Positions 32,285-39,850 of a stretch of 64,000 bases of DNA are shown here, in pieces (within the stretch, counting starts at the first letter, position 1; each line of letters begins with the position of its first letter). The position numbers and the translations under genes are program-made. Origin of the DNA: Goekera deserti (GTDB lineage: Bacteria; Actinomycetota; Actinomycetes; Mycobacteriales; Geodermatophilaceae). The notes beneath the pieces are model-generated. The model had not been told where the DNA came from. It searched no databases and saw only the letters and a list, made by a program, of their open reading frames with translations. The DNA lies in NCBI RefSeq assembly GCF_010685995.1, contig NZ_JAAGWK010000022.1, forward strand, positions 62,001 through 126,000, written 5' to 3'.

Positions 32285-33115
32285 TCAGCCGGCCGCGGCG
32301 GCCTGCACGGCACGCGTGCCGTCGTACAACCGGCGCGCCAGCACGTCGGCCGGCAGCGCCAGCAGCTGCTCGGAGAGCACCTCGACCGACAGCGGCACCC
32401 GCACCCCCATCCTGTCGAGCAGCCGCAGGAACCGGGGCAGGTCGAACTCGCCCTCGCCGGGCACCTGCCGGTGCCGCGTGCAGTCCGAGCGGTAGTCGGC
32501 CTCGACCCGGCGCCGCGGCCCGTCGCCCAGCTGGACGGCGACCACCCGCTCCGGCGGCACCCGTCGCAGCATCGCCTCGTCGTGCGCGCCGCGCACGTGG
32601 TGCCACACGTCGATGCACAGCCCGCCGTTGGGGCGCCCGGCCCGGGTGACCAGCTCCAGCGCGGTGCCGGCGTCCGGGATGTTGGTCATCTCCGGCAGGA
32701 ACTCCAGCGCCGCGGCCAGCCCGTGCTCGGCCGCGCGGTCGCACACCCCGGCGAAGGCCTCCGCCGCGTCGTCCAGGGTGCCCAGGTACGGGCCGACCAC
32801 CTGGACGTGCCGGGCGGGGCCGAGCGTCCCGGCCATGGCGAAGACCTCGCGTTCGGCGGCCCGGTACGCCTCGGCCTCCGCGCCCACCGCCGACCAGCCG
32901 CGCAGCACCTCCAGTTCCACGACGCGCATGCCGTGCGCGTCGAGCACCGCACGCAGGTCCGCGTCGGTGGCGCCCTCGGCCAGCAGCCGCCGGTGCTCAC
33001 CGGCGTAGAGACCAATCCCGGCGAACCCGGCGCCGGCTGCCGCCCGCACCCGCTCCTCGAACGGCCGGTGCCGGCCCAGGCTGAAGTGGCTGAGCACCAG
33101 CTCGCTGCCGATCAC
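32285..33115 (-). CDS. Sugar-phosphate isomerase/epimerase-like TIM-barrel protein
   Basis: A 276-residue AP-endonuclease-2/xylose-isomerase-like TIM barrel. Metal-binding positions are suggested by Glu in AALEFLPEMTNIP, Asp/His in LCIDVWHHVRG, His/Arg in TRHRQVPGEGEFD and Glu in LSVEVLSEQL. Relatives include hydroxypyruvate isomerases, inosose isomerases and 3-dehydroshikimate dehydratases. GTG 33115 overlaps the stop of the upstream alcohol dehydrogenase by four bases, so the two are co-translated. A much longer frame running upstream through the ADH gene is not real coding. Confidence 0.85.
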   Translation of the reverse strand: MIGSELVLSHFSLGRHRPFEERVRAAAGAGFAGIGLYAGEHRRLLAEGATDADLRAVLDAHGMRVVELEVLRGWSAVGAEAEAYRAAEREVFAMAGTLGPARHVQVVGPYLGTLDDAAEAFAGVCDRAAEHGLAAALEFLPEMTNIPDAGTALELVTRAGRPNGGLCIDVWHHVRGAHDEAMLRRVPPERVVAVQLGDGPRRRVEADYRSDCTRHRQVPGEGEFDLPRFLRLLDRMGVRVPLSVEVLSEQLLALPADVLARRLYDGTRAVQAAAAG

Positions 33116-34170
33116 GACGCCGGCCCGCGGCGCGGGTCCACCAGCACCTTGACGTCGTCGCCGGCCCCGGCGGCCAGCGAGCGCAGGGTCGCGTCCAGGT
33201 CGGCCAGCCCGACCGTGCGGGTGTGCAGCGGCGCCGCCTGCACCCGGCCGTCGGCGAGGAAGGACATCGCCCGGCGGACGTCCTCGTGGGTGCAGGCGTT
33301 GGACGCCACCAGGGTCAGCTCCCGGGCCAGCCAGTGCGCACCCTGCAGCGCGGCCGGCTCGCTCAGGTAGCTGAGCAGCCCGACCACGCCGCCGGTACGG
33401 GCCAGCTCCGCGGCGCCCTGCAGCAGCGACGCCACGCCGGTGCACTCCAGGACGACGTCGGCGCCCAGCCCGCCGGTCGCCTCCTGCACCGCGTCCGCGG
33501 CCGCCGCGGGGGCCACGGCCAGCGTGGCGCCGAGCGTGGCGGCGAGGGCGCGGCGGCCGGGTGAGGGTTCCACGACCAGGACCTGCCCGGCCCCGGCGGC
33601 GCGGGCGAACTGGGCGACCAGCAGGCCGATCGGGCCGGCGCCCTGCACCACCACGGCGTCGCCGGGGCGCACCCGGGAGCGGCGCACCCCGTGCAGGGCC
33701 ACGGCCGCGGGCTCCACCTGGGCGGCCTCCTCGTCGGACAGGCCGGGGTGGGCGGGCAGCACCCGGCCGGCAGCGACGACGATCCGGGTGGCGAACCCGC
33801 CGTGGGCGGGGGCCAGCGGGTCGCGCCCGCGGGCGACCAGCGACGCGGTGCGGCAGTGGTCGCCGAGCCCGGCGCGGCACTCCGGGCAGTGCCCGCACGC
33901 CGGGGGCACCGCGACGACGACGCGCTGCCCGGCCAGGGGTGCGGCGACGCCGGGGCCCACGTCGGCGACGACGCCGACCCACTCGTGCCCGCACACCGCG
34001 GGGCTGTGCAGGTGGCCGGTGCGGTAGGAGGCCACGTCGGTGCCGCAGATGCCGCACAGCGCGATGTCCACCGCGACCGTGCCGGGGCCGGGCTCCTGCG
34101 CCGGCAGGGTGCGCAGCTCCAGCCGCCCGGCGCCGGTGACCAGCGCCGCGGTCACCGCGGTCACGGCCAC
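33112..34170 (-). CDS. Zinc-dependent alcohol dehydrogenase (MDR family)
   Basis: A 352-residue medium-chain dehydrogenase. The catalytic zinc ligands lie in CGICGTD and GHEWVG; the structural zinc site is C-x2-C-x2-C-x7-C in CGHCPECRAGLGDHC. The NAD(P) fold is GAGPIGLLVAQFA. It probably oxidises a polyol or alcohol (sorbitol/threonine-dehydrogenase-like). GTG 34170 is the likely start. It belongs to the minus-strand group Rieske oxygenase, small protein, ADH, TIM-barrel protein, transcribed from about 35.8 kb. Confidence 0.88.
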   Translation of the reverse strand: MAVTAVTAALVTGAGRLELRTLPAQEPGPGTVAVDIALCGICGTDVASYRTGHLHSPAVCGHEWVGVVADVGPGVAAPLAGQRVVVAVPPACGHCPECRAGLGDHCRTASLVARGRDPLAPAHGGFATRIVVAAGRVLPAHPGLSDEEAAQVEPAAVALHGVRRSRVRPGDAVVVQGAGPIGLLVAQFARAAGAGQVLVVEPSPGRRALAATLGATLAVAPAAAADAVQEATGGLGADVVLECTGVASLLQGAAELARTGGVVGLLSYLSEPAALQGAHWLARELTLVASNACTHEDVRRAMSFLADGRVQAAPLHTRTVGLADLDATLRSLAAGAGDDVKVLVDPRRGPAS

Positions 34171-34174
34171 GTGC

Positions 34175-34417
34175 TCAGCGTTCGGCGGGCGCGTCGACCA
34201 GCCGGCTGAGCCGGTGGTGACCGGCCGGCCGCGGCGCCGACACCCACAGGCACAGCTCGGGGTCGGCCTCGAACAGCGGACCCTCCAGCCACCGGCCGTC
34301 CCGGCTGAAGCGGCCGCACCGCCGGCCCATGGTCACCCGCACGGTGCCGCCCTCGTCCGGGGAGTACAGCGCGCGGGGGTTCAGCGGGTGCCGGATCCCA
34401 CCGGTCGGCTGGGTCAT
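34175..34417 (-). CDS. Small Rieske-linked protein, copy 1
   Basis: An 80-residue protein overlapping the stop of the upstream Rieske oxygenase gene by four bases (ATGA). It is clearly related to the 81-residue protein at 35964-36209, which overlaps the other Rieske gene of this divergent pair. Shared residues: IRH, RA-x-Y, V-x-V-T, GRF-x-RDG-x-W-x2-G, and ADPELC-x-W. It has no membrane segment, no signal peptide and a single Cys. A small subunit, assembly factor or substrate adaptor for this oxygenase subgroup are all possible. I do not know the family. Confidence 0.75.
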   Translation of the reverse strand: MTQPTGGIRHPLNPRALYSPDEGGTVRVTMGRRCGRFSRDGRWLEGPLFEADPELCLWVSAPRPAGHHRLSRLVDAPAER

Positions 34418-35793
34418 GCCCGCTCCCGGGCGGCGGGCCGCTCCACCCAGTCGGTGAGCAGGTCGTGGCGCCAGCTGATCACGTCCTCCTGGAAGTCGGA
34501 GGTGATCAGGTGCGAGCGCCGGGTGGCCTGCAGCCCGCGCTGCACCGCCTCCATGTTGAAGCAGTCCTGCTCCATCACCAGGGCCAGGGTCTGCAGCTCG
34601 GTGGCCTCGGTCCACGGGTCGTCGAGCCCCAGCCGGCGCACCGGCGCGGGCGGGGGCCGCTCGCCGCGGAAGGGCGTCAGGAACATGACCTCGAAGATGC
34701 ACCGGTCGTGCCGGTCGCCGTCGGGCCGGAACCGGTAGACGATCCGGTTGAACGCCCCCCAGGGGTGCAGGTTGGGGAAGACGGCGTAGTTCCAGTGGTC
34801 GACGAACTCCGCGTCGGAGACGCCGTCCACCTCGTCGCCGAGCACCGCCCGCCAGCGTTCCCGGGCCGCGGTGGCCATGCTGTCGCGCGCGGTGGTGCGC
34901 TGCTCGAACGGGATGGGCAGGTCCTCGCCCTCGCGCACGTCCAGCATCCGGGCGAGGATGTCCCGCTCGGTGGGCTCGACCGGGATCTCCTCGATCGGGG
35001 TGCCCGACGGGCTGATCTGCCGCGCCCACGTGCCGTAGACGTCGACGGCGCTGTTCGCGTCGCCGACGTAGGGCGCCGACTGCGGGTGGGTGGCGCCCAG
35101 GTGCAGGCCCTCGTCGAACGCCTCCTGCGCCACCTTCCAGTTGCAGCGCACCTGCTTGGCCACGTGCGCCTGCACGTACCGGTGCTCCAGGTCCCAGCCG
35201 CGGAAGTGCTCGGGCAGCCCGCCGAGGAAGTCCGCCAGCGGCTCGGCGTCCGGGTCGGGGTTGAGGAAGACGAACCCGCCCCAGGTGCCCACGGCCGCCT
35301 CGGGCAGCCGCCACGCGTCCCGGTCGGCCTCGATCTCCGGGAACTCCCGGCTCCCGGGCATGTGCCGCAGCGTGCCGTCCAGCTTCCAGGTGAAGCCGTG
35401 GAACGAGCAGCGGAACTCGCTGCACCGGCCGTCGTCGTCCTTCAGCGCGCGGCCCCGGTGCAGGCAGGCGTTGACGTAGGCGCGGATGGACCCGTCCCGG
35501 GTGCGGGTCACCAGGTAGGAGTCGCCGGCGATGTCGTAGACCACGTAGCTGCCCACCTCGGGCAGGTGCTCCTCCCGGCAGGCCATCTGCCACACCCGGC
35601 GCCACAGGTGACGCCGCTCGGCCTCGTGCCAGGCGCGGCTGGTGTAGCGCTCCACCGGCACGTGCTGCGTGCGGGCGGTGTAGGGGTGCCGGCGGCGCAG
35701 GTGCTCGGCCGGCGGGTGCTCGTCCTCGCCGACCAGGTCGTACCAGCTCAGGCCGGCCGTGCGCGTCCTGCCGGGCACCTCGGAGATCGTCAC
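34414..35793 (-). CDS. Rieske non-haem iron oxygenase, alpha subunit (1)
   Basis: A 459-residue Rieske oxygenase. The 2Fe-2S motif is C-x-H ... C-x2-H (NACLHRGRALKDDDGRC then CSFHGFTW) near residues 110-130. The mononuclear iron site is NWKVAQEAFDEGLHLGATH, with Glu in place of the usual bridging Asp, as in carnitine monooxygenase CntA, and the third ligand is likely Asp in MEQDCFN. It hydroxylates or demethylates a substrate with O2 and an external reductase, none of which is encoded beside it. ATG 35793 starts the minus-strand operon. It is a paralogue of the divergent Rieske at 36206. Confidence 0.92.
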   Translation of the reverse strand: MTISEVPGRTRTAGLSWYDLVGEDEHPPAEHLRRRHPYTARTQHVPVERYTSRAWHEAERRHLWRRVWQMACREEHLPEVGSYVVYDIAGDSYLVTRTRDGSIRAYVNACLHRGRALKDDDGRCSEFRCSFHGFTWKLDGTLRHMPGSREFPEIEADRDAWRLPEAAVGTWGGFVFLNPDPDAEPLADFLGGLPEHFRGWDLEHRYVQAHVAKQVRCNWKVAQEAFDEGLHLGATHPQSAPYVGDANSAVDVYGTWARQISPSGTPIEEIPVEPTERDILARMLDVREGEDLPIPFEQRTTARDSMATAARERWRAVLGDEVDGVSDAEFVDHWNYAVFPNLHPWGAFNRIVYRFRPDGDRHDRCIFEVMFLTPFRGERPPPAPVRRLGLDDPWTEATELQTLALVMEQDCFNMEAVQRGLQATRRSHLITSDFQEDVISWRHDLLTDWVERPAARERA

Positions 35794-35811
35794 GGTCGGC
35801 TCCCTGGGCGT

Positions 35812-35823
35812 GAGTAACTTGAG
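35812..35823. promoter_or_regulatory. Second-family motif, GAGTAACTTGAG
   Basis: The reverse complement, CTCAAGTTACTC, matches the core seen before many genes from 35.8 to 53.4 kb (TCAAGNAAC). It lies 19 bases upstream of the Rieske 1 start, in a spot suited to repression. Confidence 0.45.
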
Positions 35824-35903
35824 GGCAACCGTACAAAGTGCCGGGCCCGGTTGTCGACGTCGGATCGTGTCCGGGGCCTCCCCGGTGGCGCGGTCGAGTA
35901 CAT

Positions 35904-35925
35904 ACTGGTCACGGACAGCAGAAAG
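35904..35925. promoter_or_regulatory. Second-family motif before small protein copy 2
   Basis: ACTG, eight bases, then CAGCAGAAAG fits the pattern CTG-N8-NTCAAGNAAC loosely. It lies about 40 bases before the small protein start at 35964, so both arms of the 170-base divergent region carry a copy. Confidence 0.35.
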
Positions 35926-35963
35926 TGCGCGGCCCGTGCCGCTGCCGGCCCCGGGGAGGGTGG

Positions 35964-36209
35964 ATGCGCAAGATCAGGCACGCGCTCAGCCGTGCGGTCT
36001 ACGAGTGGGCACCCGACGACCACGGGCCGGTGCTGGTCACCGACCGCGAGGGCCGGCAGGGCCGGTTCGACCGGGACGGCGGCTGGGTGGCCGGCGAGGT
36101 GCGCCGGGCCGACCCCGAGCTGTGCCGCTGGATCGTCAGCGGTGGCCGGGAGCCGGGTGGCCCGGGCAGCCGCAGCCGCCGCTTCGAGACCGAGGAGACG
36201 TTCTCGTGA
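35964..36209 (+). CDS. Small Rieske-linked protein, copy 2
   Basis: An 81-residue protein (starts MRKIRHALSRAVYEW) that overlaps the following Rieske gene by four bases (GTGA). It shares the IRH, RA-x-Y, GRF-x-RDG-x-W and ADPELC-x-W residues with the protein at 34175-34417. In copy 1 the gene follows its oxygenase; here it precedes it. The order is swapped but the pairing is kept, which argues for a functional link. ATG 35964 has GGAGGG upstream. The C-terminus is Gly/Arg/Ser-rich and less conserved. Function unknown. Confidence 0.78.
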   Translation: MRKIRHALSRAVYEWAPDDHGPVLVTDREGRQGRFDRDGGWVAGEVRRADPELCRWIVSGGREPGGPGSRSRRFETEETFS

Positions 36210-37582
36210 CCGCCGAGCCCGACGGCCGCCCCCGCACCGGCTTCCTGGGCCGGGGGCCCAGCTACCAGGACCTGCTGGACCGGGACAGCAAGCCGGTGCC
36301 GGCACTGCTGCGCCGCTCCGAGCCCGGGTACTTCGGCGAGCAGGACGTGCCGGTCGAGCGGTACCTCGACCGCGCCTGGCACGAGCGGGAGAAGGAGCAC
36401 CTGTGGTCGCGGGTCTGGCAGTTCGCCTGCCGCGAGGAGCTGCTCGCCGAGGTGGGGGACACCCAGGTCTACGACATCGTGGACAAGAGCTACCTGCTGG
36501 TGCGCGCCGCGCCGGGGGCCGGGGGCATCCGCGGCTACGTCAACGCGTGCCTGCACCGCGGCCGGACGCTGCGCGACGGGCCCGGGCGGGTCGAGGAGCT
36601 GGAGTGCGCCTTCCACGGCTTCTGCTGGTCGCTGGGCGGCCGGCTCAAGCGGGTGCCCAGCGCCTGGGACTTCCCGCAGGTGCGCCCGGACGCCTTCACG
36701 CTGCCCGAGGTGGCGGTGGGCACGTGGGGCGGGTTCGTGTTCCTCAACCCCGACCCGGACTGCGCGCCGCTGGCGGACTTCCTCGGTGACCTGGACGCGC
36801 TGTTCGAGCGCTGGCCGCTGACCGAGCGGTACACCCGCGTGCACCTGTCGAAGGTGATCCGGACCAACTGGAAGGTCGCGCAGGAGGCCTTCATGGAGTC
36901 CTACCACGTGATCACCACGCACCCGCAGCTGCTCCCGGGCTTCGGTGACGCCAACTCCCAGTACGACGTCTTCGGCAACGTCTCCCGCGCCATCTCACCG
37001 CGCGGGGTGCCCAGCCCCTACCTGCCGTGGGACCCGACCGAGCAGGAGCGGCTGGACTCCCAGGTCGACCAGCGGATGGACGACCCCCCGGGCCTCGAGG
37101 TGCCGGACGGCTGGACGGCGCGCCAGGCGCTGGCCCGGTCGGCCCGGCGCTCCCTGCGCCCGGTCATCGGCGAGCGGGCCGACGAGCTGTCGGACGCCGA
37201 GCTGGTCGACAGCCACTTCCTCACCGTGTTCCCGAACATGCACCCGTGGGGTGGCTACAACCAGATCACCTACCGCTGGCGACCCGACGGCGACGACCAC
37301 GAGCGCTGCATCATGGACGTGCTGCTGCTCGCCCCGTTCGCCGGTGAGCGGCCGCCGCCGGCACGGGAACGCCGGCTCGGCCCGGACGAGCCGTGGCGCA
37401 GCGCAGTGGGGGAGCTGGGGTCGCTGGCCCGCGTCTTCGACCAGGACGAGTTCAACCTGGAGGCGGTGCAGAAGGGCCTGCGGGCCAGCCGGAAGCCGGG
37501 GCTGTCGTTCGCCGTCTACCAGGAGAGCAAGATCCGGCACTTCCACGACCTGTACGACCGGTGGGTGGGCGACGACCGCTGA
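36206..37582 (+). CDS. Rieske non-haem iron oxygenase, alpha subunit (2)
   Basis: A 458-residue Rieske oxygenase, paralogous to the one at 34414-35793. The cluster motif is NACLHRGRTLRDGPGRV followed by CAFHGFCW. The iron site is NWKVAQEAFMESYHVITTH (bridging Glu, two His), with Asp in FDQDEFN as the likely third ligand. Both carry ERYxxRAWHExE near the N-terminus and an NPDPD..PLADFL segment. Substrate unknown; a reductase must come from elsewhere. GTG 36206 overlaps the small protein gene, so the two should be made in step. Confidence 0.92.
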   Translation: MTAEPDGRPRTGFLGRGPSYQDLLDRDSKPVPALLRRSEPGYFGEQDVPVERYLDRAWHEREKEHLWSRVWQFACREELLAEVGDTQVYDIVDKSYLLVRAAPGAGGIRGYVNACLHRGRTLRDGPGRVEELECAFHGFCWSLGGRLKRVPSAWDFPQVRPDAFTLPEVAVGTWGGFVFLNPDPDCAPLADFLGDLDALFERWPLTERYTRVHLSKVIRTNWKVAQEAFMESYHVITTHPQLLPGFGDANSQYDVFGNVSRAISPRGVPSPYLPWDPTEQERLDSQVDQRMDDPPGLEVPDGWTARQALARSARRSLRPVIGERADELSDAELVDSHFLTVFPNMHPWGGYNQITYRWRPDGDDHERCIMDVLLLAPFAGERPPPARERRLGPDEPWRSAVGELGSLARVFDQDEFNLEAVQKGLRASRKPGLSFAVYQESKIRHFHDLYDRWVGDDR

Positions 37583-37605
37583 GTTTCTTGACGGGGTCAC
37601 CAGTA
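37581..37605. promoter_or_regulatory. Second-family motif before the SDR at 37685
   Basis: GAGTTTCTTGAC, then CGGGGTCACCAGTATC. The reverse complement gives GTCAAGAAACTC, nearly identical to sites at 47905 and 52289. It overlaps the Rieske 2 stop codon and lies 80-100 bases before the SDR gene. Confidence 0.5.
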
Positions 37606-37684
37606 TCTGCTTGCGTGGGCGGGTGACCACCCGGGCCTGCGCCCGTGCGTGGTGAGCCGACCGTCCACCCCACCCGGAGGTCCC

Positions 37685-38437
37685 GTGCGCTTCTCGGACA
37701 AGGTCCTGTTCGCCACCGGCGGCGGGTCCGGCATCGCGGCCGCGGTGGCCCGCCGCTTCACCGCCGAGGGTGGTCGGGTCGCCGTCGCCGACCTGGACGG
37801 CGACCGGGCCCGGGCGGTCGCGGCGGAGCTGGACGGAGCGGTCGGGCTGGCCTGCGACGTCGCCGACGAGGAGTCGGTCCGCGCCGCGCTCGCCGCGGCC
37901 GAGCAGCAGCTGGGTGGGATCGACGCCGTGCTCAGCGCCGCCGGTCACGCCGAGTTCGGGCCGATCGAGCAGTGGTCGCTGGAGCGCTGGAACCGGATGA
38001 TGCTGGTGCACGCCGGCGGCACCTTCCTGGTCTGCAAGCACGCACTGCCGTTGCTGCGGCGCCGCGGTGGCGGGTCCATCGTCACCGTCGCGTCGGTCGC
38101 CGCGCTGGTCGCCCAGCGCGACAACGCGCCCTACGGCGCGGCCAAGGCCGCCGTGCTCGGCTTCACCCGCCAGCTGGCCCTGGAGGTCGGGCCGCAGGTG
38201 CGGGTGAACGCGCTGGCCCCGGGGCGCACCCGCTCGGGGATGACCGAGCCGATCATCCTCGCCCGCGGGGACGGCGACCTGGAGCGCGGCTCGGTGGCCT
38301 TCGGTGCCGGCACCATCCAGAGGCGGGTCGCCGAGCCCGACGAGCAGGCCGCCGCCGCGTGCTTCCTGCTCTCCGACGACGCCGGCTTCGTGACCGGTGC
38401 GACGCTGGTCGTCGACGGCGGCGAGACGGTGGTCTGA
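37685..38437 (+). CDS. Short-chain dehydrogenase/reductase
   Basis: A 250-residue classical SDR. The NAD(P) site is TGGGSGIAAAVA, the usual NNAG is SAAG here, Ser lies in VASVAAL, and the catalytic pair is Tyr150/Lys154 (YGAAK). The C-terminal VDGGETVV is typical. It is probably an alcohol or dihydrodiol dehydrogenase acting after the adjacent Rieske oxygenase; that order is inferred from position. GTG 37685 has CGGAGGTCCC upstream, better than GTG 37649. Confidence 0.88.
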   Translation: MRFSDKVLFATGGGSGIAAAVARRFTAEGGRVAVADLDGDRARAVAAELDGAVGLACDVADEESVRAALAAAEQQLGGIDAVLSAAGHAEFGPIEQWSLERWNRMMLVHAGGTFLVCKHALPLLRRRGGGSIVTVASVAALVAQRDNAPYGAAKAAVLGFTRQLALEVGPQVRVNALAPGRTRSGMTEPIILARGDGDLERGSVAFGAGTIQRRVAEPDEQAAAACFLLSDDAGFVTGATLVVDGGETVV

Positions 38438-38475
38438 CGGTGCCGGGCCGTCCGTGCCGGCGGGTGCCGGGGAGG

Positions 38476-39153
38476 TCAGTAGGTCAGCAGCCCCGGCTCG
38501 GCGCCGGTCAGGTGGTCACGCTCGTTGAGGCTGTGCAGTGCCCGGCGGGCACCCAGCCGGCGCACCCGGCTGACCGAGGTGTGCGCGGGCATGAAGAACA
38601 TGTCCTCGGCGACCCCGAGCAGGTGGGCGAGGTAGGCGTTGACCACCCCGCCGTGGCAGACCACCACCAGGTTCGAGCCGGGGTGCAGCGCGAGCAGGCC
38701 CTCGATGGTGGACACCACCCGCTGGCGCAGCTCGGCGCTGCCCTCGCCGAAGGGCACCAGGTCCCAGCGGCGCTCCAGCGGGAACCGGGCGCGCACGCCG
38801 GCCCAGAACGGCTCCGGCAGGGCGTCGCCGGGGGAGGTGCCGTCGGGCAGGTCGCGGAAGACCTCCACCTCGCGCAGGTCCTCGTGCACCTCGGGCGAGA
38901 GGCCGTGGTGGCGCGCGACCTGCTCGGCGGTCTCCCGGGCGCGGCTCAGGTGGCTGGTGGCCACCAGGTCGACCGGCTGGGCTGCCAGTGCCTGCCCCAC
39001 CAGCTCGGCCTGGCGCCGGCCCACCGCCGACAGCGGCGGGTCCACCCACTCGGCCGGCAGGAACACCGGCGAGGTCGGGACCTGCTGCTGCCCGTGCCGG
39101 ACCAGGGTGAGCTCGGTGCCGTCGGGCTGGGAGAGCAGGAAGGTGTCGTGCAT
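38476..39153 (-). CDS. Histidine phosphatase family protein
   Basis: About 225 residues from ATG 39153. The phosphohistidine motif is LVRHGQQQ near the N-terminus, with Arg in SHLSRARETAEQVA and the second His in VVVCHGGVVNAYLAHLLG. These are all marks of the phosphoglycerate-mutase-like histidine phosphatase fold. The frame extends upstream to GTG 39240 through a Pro/Ala-rich stretch, so the N-terminus could be 29 residues longer. The substrate is not predictable. It is convergent with the SDR. Confidence 0.85.
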   Translation of the reverse strand: MHDTFLLSQPDGTELTLVRHGQQQVPTSPVFLPAEWVDPPLSAVGRRQAELVGQALAAQPVDLVATSHLSRARETAEQVARHHGLSPEVHEDLREVEVFRDLPDGTSPGDALPEPFWAGVRARFPLERRWDLVPFGEGSAELRQRVVSTIEGLLALHPGSNLVVVCHGGVVNAYLAHLLGVAEDMFFMPAHTSVSRVRRLGARRALHSLNERDHLTGAEPGLLTY

Positions 39154-39278
39154 CGAGAACGGCGGAGGTGCCGGCGCGGGCGGCCGGCGGGCCGGCGAGG
39201 GTGTCGCCGGGGACGCGGGCACCGGGTGCGCGGAGGTCACCCGGCGGACGGTAGCGGACGCGGCCGAGGGTGCAGGTC

Positions 39279-39719
39279 GTGAGCGGGTGCGGCGCCGAGG
39301 ACGAGCTCGCCGTGCGCGACCTGGTCGCCCGGTACTGCGACGCGGTGTCCCGCCGCGACCCGGTCGCCTGGGCCGGGACCTGGACCGACGACGCGGTGTG
39401 GGACCTGGGCGGCGGGCGGGTCGTGCACGGCCGGGCCGCCGTCGTCGAGCTGTGGACCTCGGCCCTGGAGCGCTACCCGTGGGTCGCCCAGCTGGCCCCC
39501 ACCGGCACCGTGCAGCTCGACGGCGGGACCGCGACCGGGTCGTGGTGGGTGCTGGAGCTCAACCACCGGGCCGACGGCACCGGCGCGCTGCACCTGGGCC
39601 ACTACGACGACGTCTACCGCCGCACCGACGCGGGCTGGCGGTTCGCCGCGCGCCGGCACTCGATGGTCTACCGCGGGCCGCTGGACCCCGGCACCGTCGT
39701 GCCGCTGCCGCCCCGCTGA
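39279..39719 (+). CDS. SnoaL-like / NTF2-fold protein
   Basis: A 146-residue NTF2-fold protein: VRDLVARYCDAVSRRDPVAWAGTWTDDAVWDLGGG, then GTATGSWWVLELNHR, HLGHYDDVYRRTDAGWRFAARRHSM. The YDDVYRRTDAGW segment is typical of the SnoaL-like group found in ring-hydroxylation and polyketide pathways. GTG 39279 or GTG 39270 may start it. It precedes the PEP-utilizing-like gene by 131 bases that contain a strong palindrome. Confidence 0.8.
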   Translation: MSGCGAEDELAVRDLVARYCDAVSRRDPVAWAGTWTDDAVWDLGGGRVVHGRAAVVELWTSALERYPWVAQLAPTGTVQLDGGTATGSWWVLELNHRADGTGALHLGHYDDVYRRTDAGWRFAARRHSMVYRGPLDPGTVVPLPPR

Positions 39720-39745
39720 CCGGTCGACCGGCCCGCCGCCGCTGA

Positions 39746-39766
39746 AACTAGTGACAGTCACAAGTT
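39746..39766. promoter_or_regulatory. 21-bp palindrome AACTNGTGAC-N-GTCACNAGTT
   Basis: AACTAGTGAC A GTCACAAGTT is a dyad with 10-base arms that differ only at the fifth base. The right half (CACAAGTTAG) aligns with the second-family motif. It lies 85 bases before the PEP-utilizing-like gene and may be the fullest form of that operator. Confidence 0.6.
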
Positions 39767-39850
39767 AGTGCCTCTAGAGTTCCGGCCACCCGGCGTCGTG
39801 AGCCGGGTCACAGCGGGTCCTCCCGCTCCGAGCCAGGAAGGACCTCGCCG

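Noticed and set aside
32285-34057. A 590-residue fusion of ADH and TIM-barrel protein
   Set aside because: The upstream half of this frame is an antiregister reading of the zinc ADH gene; the GTG at 33115 overlapping the ADH stop marks the true start.
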